Shown piece after piece: positions 57,603 to 59,311 of a stretch of 59,311 nucleotides of DNA. The notes under the pieces are model-generated. The model did no database searches and had not been told where the DNA came from. It saw only the letters and a list, made by a program, of their open reading frames with translations. Each line of letters starts with the position of its first letter. Positions within the stretch are counted from its first letter, which is position 1. This stretch comes from Desulfobacteraceae bacterium (lineage in GTDB: Bacteria > Desulfobacterota > Desulfobacteria > Desulfobacterales > JAABTS01), in assembly GCA_011389735.1 (NCBI GenBank), contig JAABTS010000013.1, positions 1 through 59,311 of the forward strand. The letters run 5' to 3'. Both the position numbers and the translations under genes were made by a program.

Positions 57603-59174
57603 ATGATCACCTTACTCGATTATGGTGCGGGAAATGTTCGAAGCGTTATCAACGCTGTGGAAAAACTCGGAGAACAGGTCGCTGTCGTCAAGACCGGCGA
57701 TGATATTCTTTCAGCGGAAAAGCTGGTGTTTCCCGGAGTCGGAGCTTTTGGAAGCATGATGAAGGAACTTCGCAAAAAGCAATTCGTGGAGCCGTTAACC
57801 GCTTATTTAAAGGCAAATCGCCCGTTTCTAGGAATTTGCCTGGGGCTTCAGGCGCTTTTTGATTTCAGCGAGGAAACGCCTGATATCAAAGGGCTCGGGA
57901 TCATTCCCGGCGTAGTGAAACGATTCGATGTCGCCCTGTCAATCCCCCATATCGGCTGGAACGGGCTGGTCGTCAAACAGGCGTCTCCCGTTTTCAAAGG
58001 GCTTCGAGGAGATGAAAAATTTTATTTCGTCCATTCATACCATGTGGCTCCCGAAGACACAGCGAATGTCATGACCACCACGAATTACGGATATGAATTC
58101 GTCAGCGGCGTTCAAAAAGGCAATGTTGTCGCTGTTCAGTTCCATCCTGAAAAGAGCGGAGAATACGGGCTTCGAATACTGAAAAATTTTCTGAACGGCG
58201 AAACCGGTTCCTTTATCCCGGAAATCCAACCGGAAACCACGCTGCTTGCCAAACGAATCGTCGCCTGTCTGGATGTTCGAGCCAATGACAACGGCGACCT
58301 GGTGGTAACCAAGGGCGATCAATACGATGTTCGGGAACGGGGGAACGTCAGGAATCTCGGAAAGCCGGTGGATGTCGCCCGCCGGTATTATGAAGAAGGC
58401 GCCGATGAAATCACTTTTCTGAACATTACGGGGTTTAGGGATTTTCCGTTGCAGGACGCGCCCATGCTCGAAGTGTTGAAACGGACATCGGAGAATGTGT
58501 TCGTACCTTTGACGATCGGAGGCGGGATAAGAAATTTCACAGACAGGGACGGACAGGTTTATTCCGCTCTTGAAGTCGCATCCGAATATTTCAGATCCGG
58601 GGCCGACAAGGTGTCCATCGGCGGCGACGCCGTGATAATCGCGGAGGAATACCTGAAAACCGGGAAAAAAACCGGAAAATCCGCTATTGAAGCAATCGCC
58701 GGGGTGTATGGAAGCCAGGCGGTGGTGATTTCAATCGATCCCCGGCGGGTCTATGTCCAATCTCCTGAAATGGTTCCCGGCCATGTGATCGAAACCGCCC
58801 TTCCCGGTCCCGCCGGCGAACGTTACTGCTGGTTTCAATGTACTATCAAGGGCGGCCGGGAAGGCCGCAATATCGATGCTGTGACGCTGGCGCGGGCTTG
58901 CGAAGAACTCGGCGCGGGCGAAATTCTGCTCAATTGCATTGATCGGGACGGAACCAATTCAGGATACGATATTGAATTGATTGATGCCGTGGCCTCCAAT
59001 ATCGGCGTCCCGGTGATTGCATCTAGCGGAGCTGGATGCGCGGATCATTTTTACGAGGTGTTCGAGAGAACCGGTGTGGAAGCGGCTCTGGCGGCGGGGA
59101 TTTTTCACCGGCGGGAAGTCCCTGTCGCCGACGTGAAAGCGTATCTGAAAGGAAAAGTGGAAATAAGAAAATAG
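57603..59174 (+). CDS. hisHF: Bifunctional imidazole glycerol phosphate synthase HisHF (fused)
   Basis: A 523-residue fusion of glutamine amidotransferase HisH (1-200; catalytic Cys in LGICLGLQAL, His/Glu in VQFHPEKSGE) and cyclase HisF (about 215-520; catalytic Asp in VACLDVRAND and LLNCIDRDGTNSG). Together they make imidazole glycerol phosphate and AICAR in histidine synthesis. Most bacteria have separate genes. The HisF part carries the longer segments of the fungal/plant enzyme (HIS7/HISN4 type), such as FLNITGFRDFPLQDAPMLEV and KTGKSAIEAIAGVYGSQAVV. It stands alone, without other his genes. GGAGAAA precedes the ATG. Confidence 0.95.
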   Translation: MITLLDYGAGNVRSVINAVEKLGEQVAVVKTGDDILSAEKLVFPGVGAFGSMMKELRKKQFVEPLTAYLKANRPFLGICLGLQALFDFSEETPDIKGLGIIPGVVKRFDVALSIPHIGWNGLVVKQASPVFKGLRGDEKFYFVHSYHVAPEDTANVMTTTNYGYEFVSGVQKGNVVAVQFHPEKSGEYGLRILKNFLNGETGSFIPEIQPETTLLAKRIVACLDVRANDNGDLVVTKGDQYDVRERGNVRNLGKPVDVARRYYEEGADEITFLNITGFRDFPLQDAPMLEVLKRTSENVFVPLTIGGGIRNFTDRDGQVYSALEVASEYFRSGADKVSIGGDAVIIAEEYLKTGKKTGKSAIEAIAGVYGSQAVVISIDPRRVYVQSPEMVPGHVIETALPGPAGERYCWFQCTIKGGREGRNIDAVTLARACEELGAGEILLNCIDRDGTNSGYDIELIDAVASNIGVPVIASSGAGCADHFYEVFERTGVEAALAAGIFHRREVPVADVKAYLKGKVEIRK

Positions 59175-59182
59175 CCTCGGGA

Positions 59183-59311
59183 TTGTTGCATTTTGTGTTG
59201 AATGCTAAATGGTAAATGCTGAATGGGGGACTCGCATTCAACATTCAACATTCAACATTCAACATTCAACATTCAACATTCAACATTCAACATTCAACAT
59301 TCAACATTCAA
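59183..59311. repeat. Heptad cargo and array at the right edge
   Basis: TTGTTGCATTTTGTGTTGAA, then TGCTAAATGGTAAATGCTGA is the inverse of the cargo border of the family A element at 51946-52101 (ATGCAACAA end), preceded by CTCGGGA as remnant of the A core. From 59234 a run of CATTCAA heptads (11 units) goes to the last base. The element's outer arm is not seen next to the hisHF stop, so that side is truncated. Confidence 0.85.

Overview
The window reads as chromosomal DNA from a Gram-negative, probably Desulfobacterota (Desulfobacterales-like) bacterium. This is inferred from gene content: lpxC, surA, LolB-like and other lipoproteins imply an outer membrane. DUF4390 beside an NtrY/NtrX-type pair, a SulP permease followed by a cytidylate-kinase-like response regulator, and several free-standing receivers fit that phylum. 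No rRNA or single-copy marker fixes the species. Intergenic DNA is unusually full of repeats, and the window begins and ends inside the same 7-bp repeat, so it is probably a contig broken at those arrays.

Layout. 1-900: two tRNAs (Gly, Cys) with promoter and terminator, then a hexamer array. 904-5697, minus strand: deacetylase-fold protein, epmA and a class II phosphodiesterase in one operon, then a cysteine desulfidase (CyuA family). 5715-13592, minus strand: recO, mgtE, surA, a second SurA-like protein and mfd. 14048-15266: an orphan solute-binding protein and an unknown small protein, convergent. 16085-24191: a TetR gene, SulP, a cytidylate-kinase-like/BON/receiver fusion, a sensor kinase, two receivers and a ChpT-like degenerate kinase, which look like one signalling cluster. 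24248-30944: a methyltransferase, citrate synthase with a clear sigma-70 promoter, two DUF1538 membrane proteins with a P-II-like protein and a CBS protein, and a PD-(D/E)XK-like protein. 31530-50109, plus strand: lpxC, DUF4390, NtrY-like kinase, NtrX-like regulator lacking GAFTGA, rpoH, TPR and LolB-like lipoproteins, ATP-grasp, dGTPase, UPF0280, LapA, mutS and an amidase; a tRNA-Arg lies on the minus strand. 50125-59174: a Wzx-like flippase with a damaged 5' end, CheY-STAS and tandem CheX, a small lipoprotein, CheW, a NifA-type activator and a fused HisHF.

The most unusual content lies between the genes. Three families of short inverted-repeat elements can be told apart by eye. Family A, about 100 bp and more than 20 copies or fragments, is an imperfect palindrome with CAGAAATTAAATTTCAC arms and a GGCCCGGGATA core. 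Family B has ends starting GGGCTTGGTTC and three copies are flanked by exact 8-bp direct repeats. Family C has ends starting GGCATCYTTCAT and two copies are flanked by exact 8-bp direct repeats. B and C therefore behave as non-autonomous transposable elements (MITE-like). Their interiors are mostly simple-sequence arrays: a hexamer in B and C, a decamer in B, and CACGAAAA-type hairpins in B and C. Family A carries a heptad array in its loop at two complete sites and at both window edges. The same cargo thus appears inside unrelated ends, a nested and apparently expandable system that deserves a genome-wide look. No transposase gene is present in the window.

All calls come from reading sequence and translated motifs. 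No database search was run.
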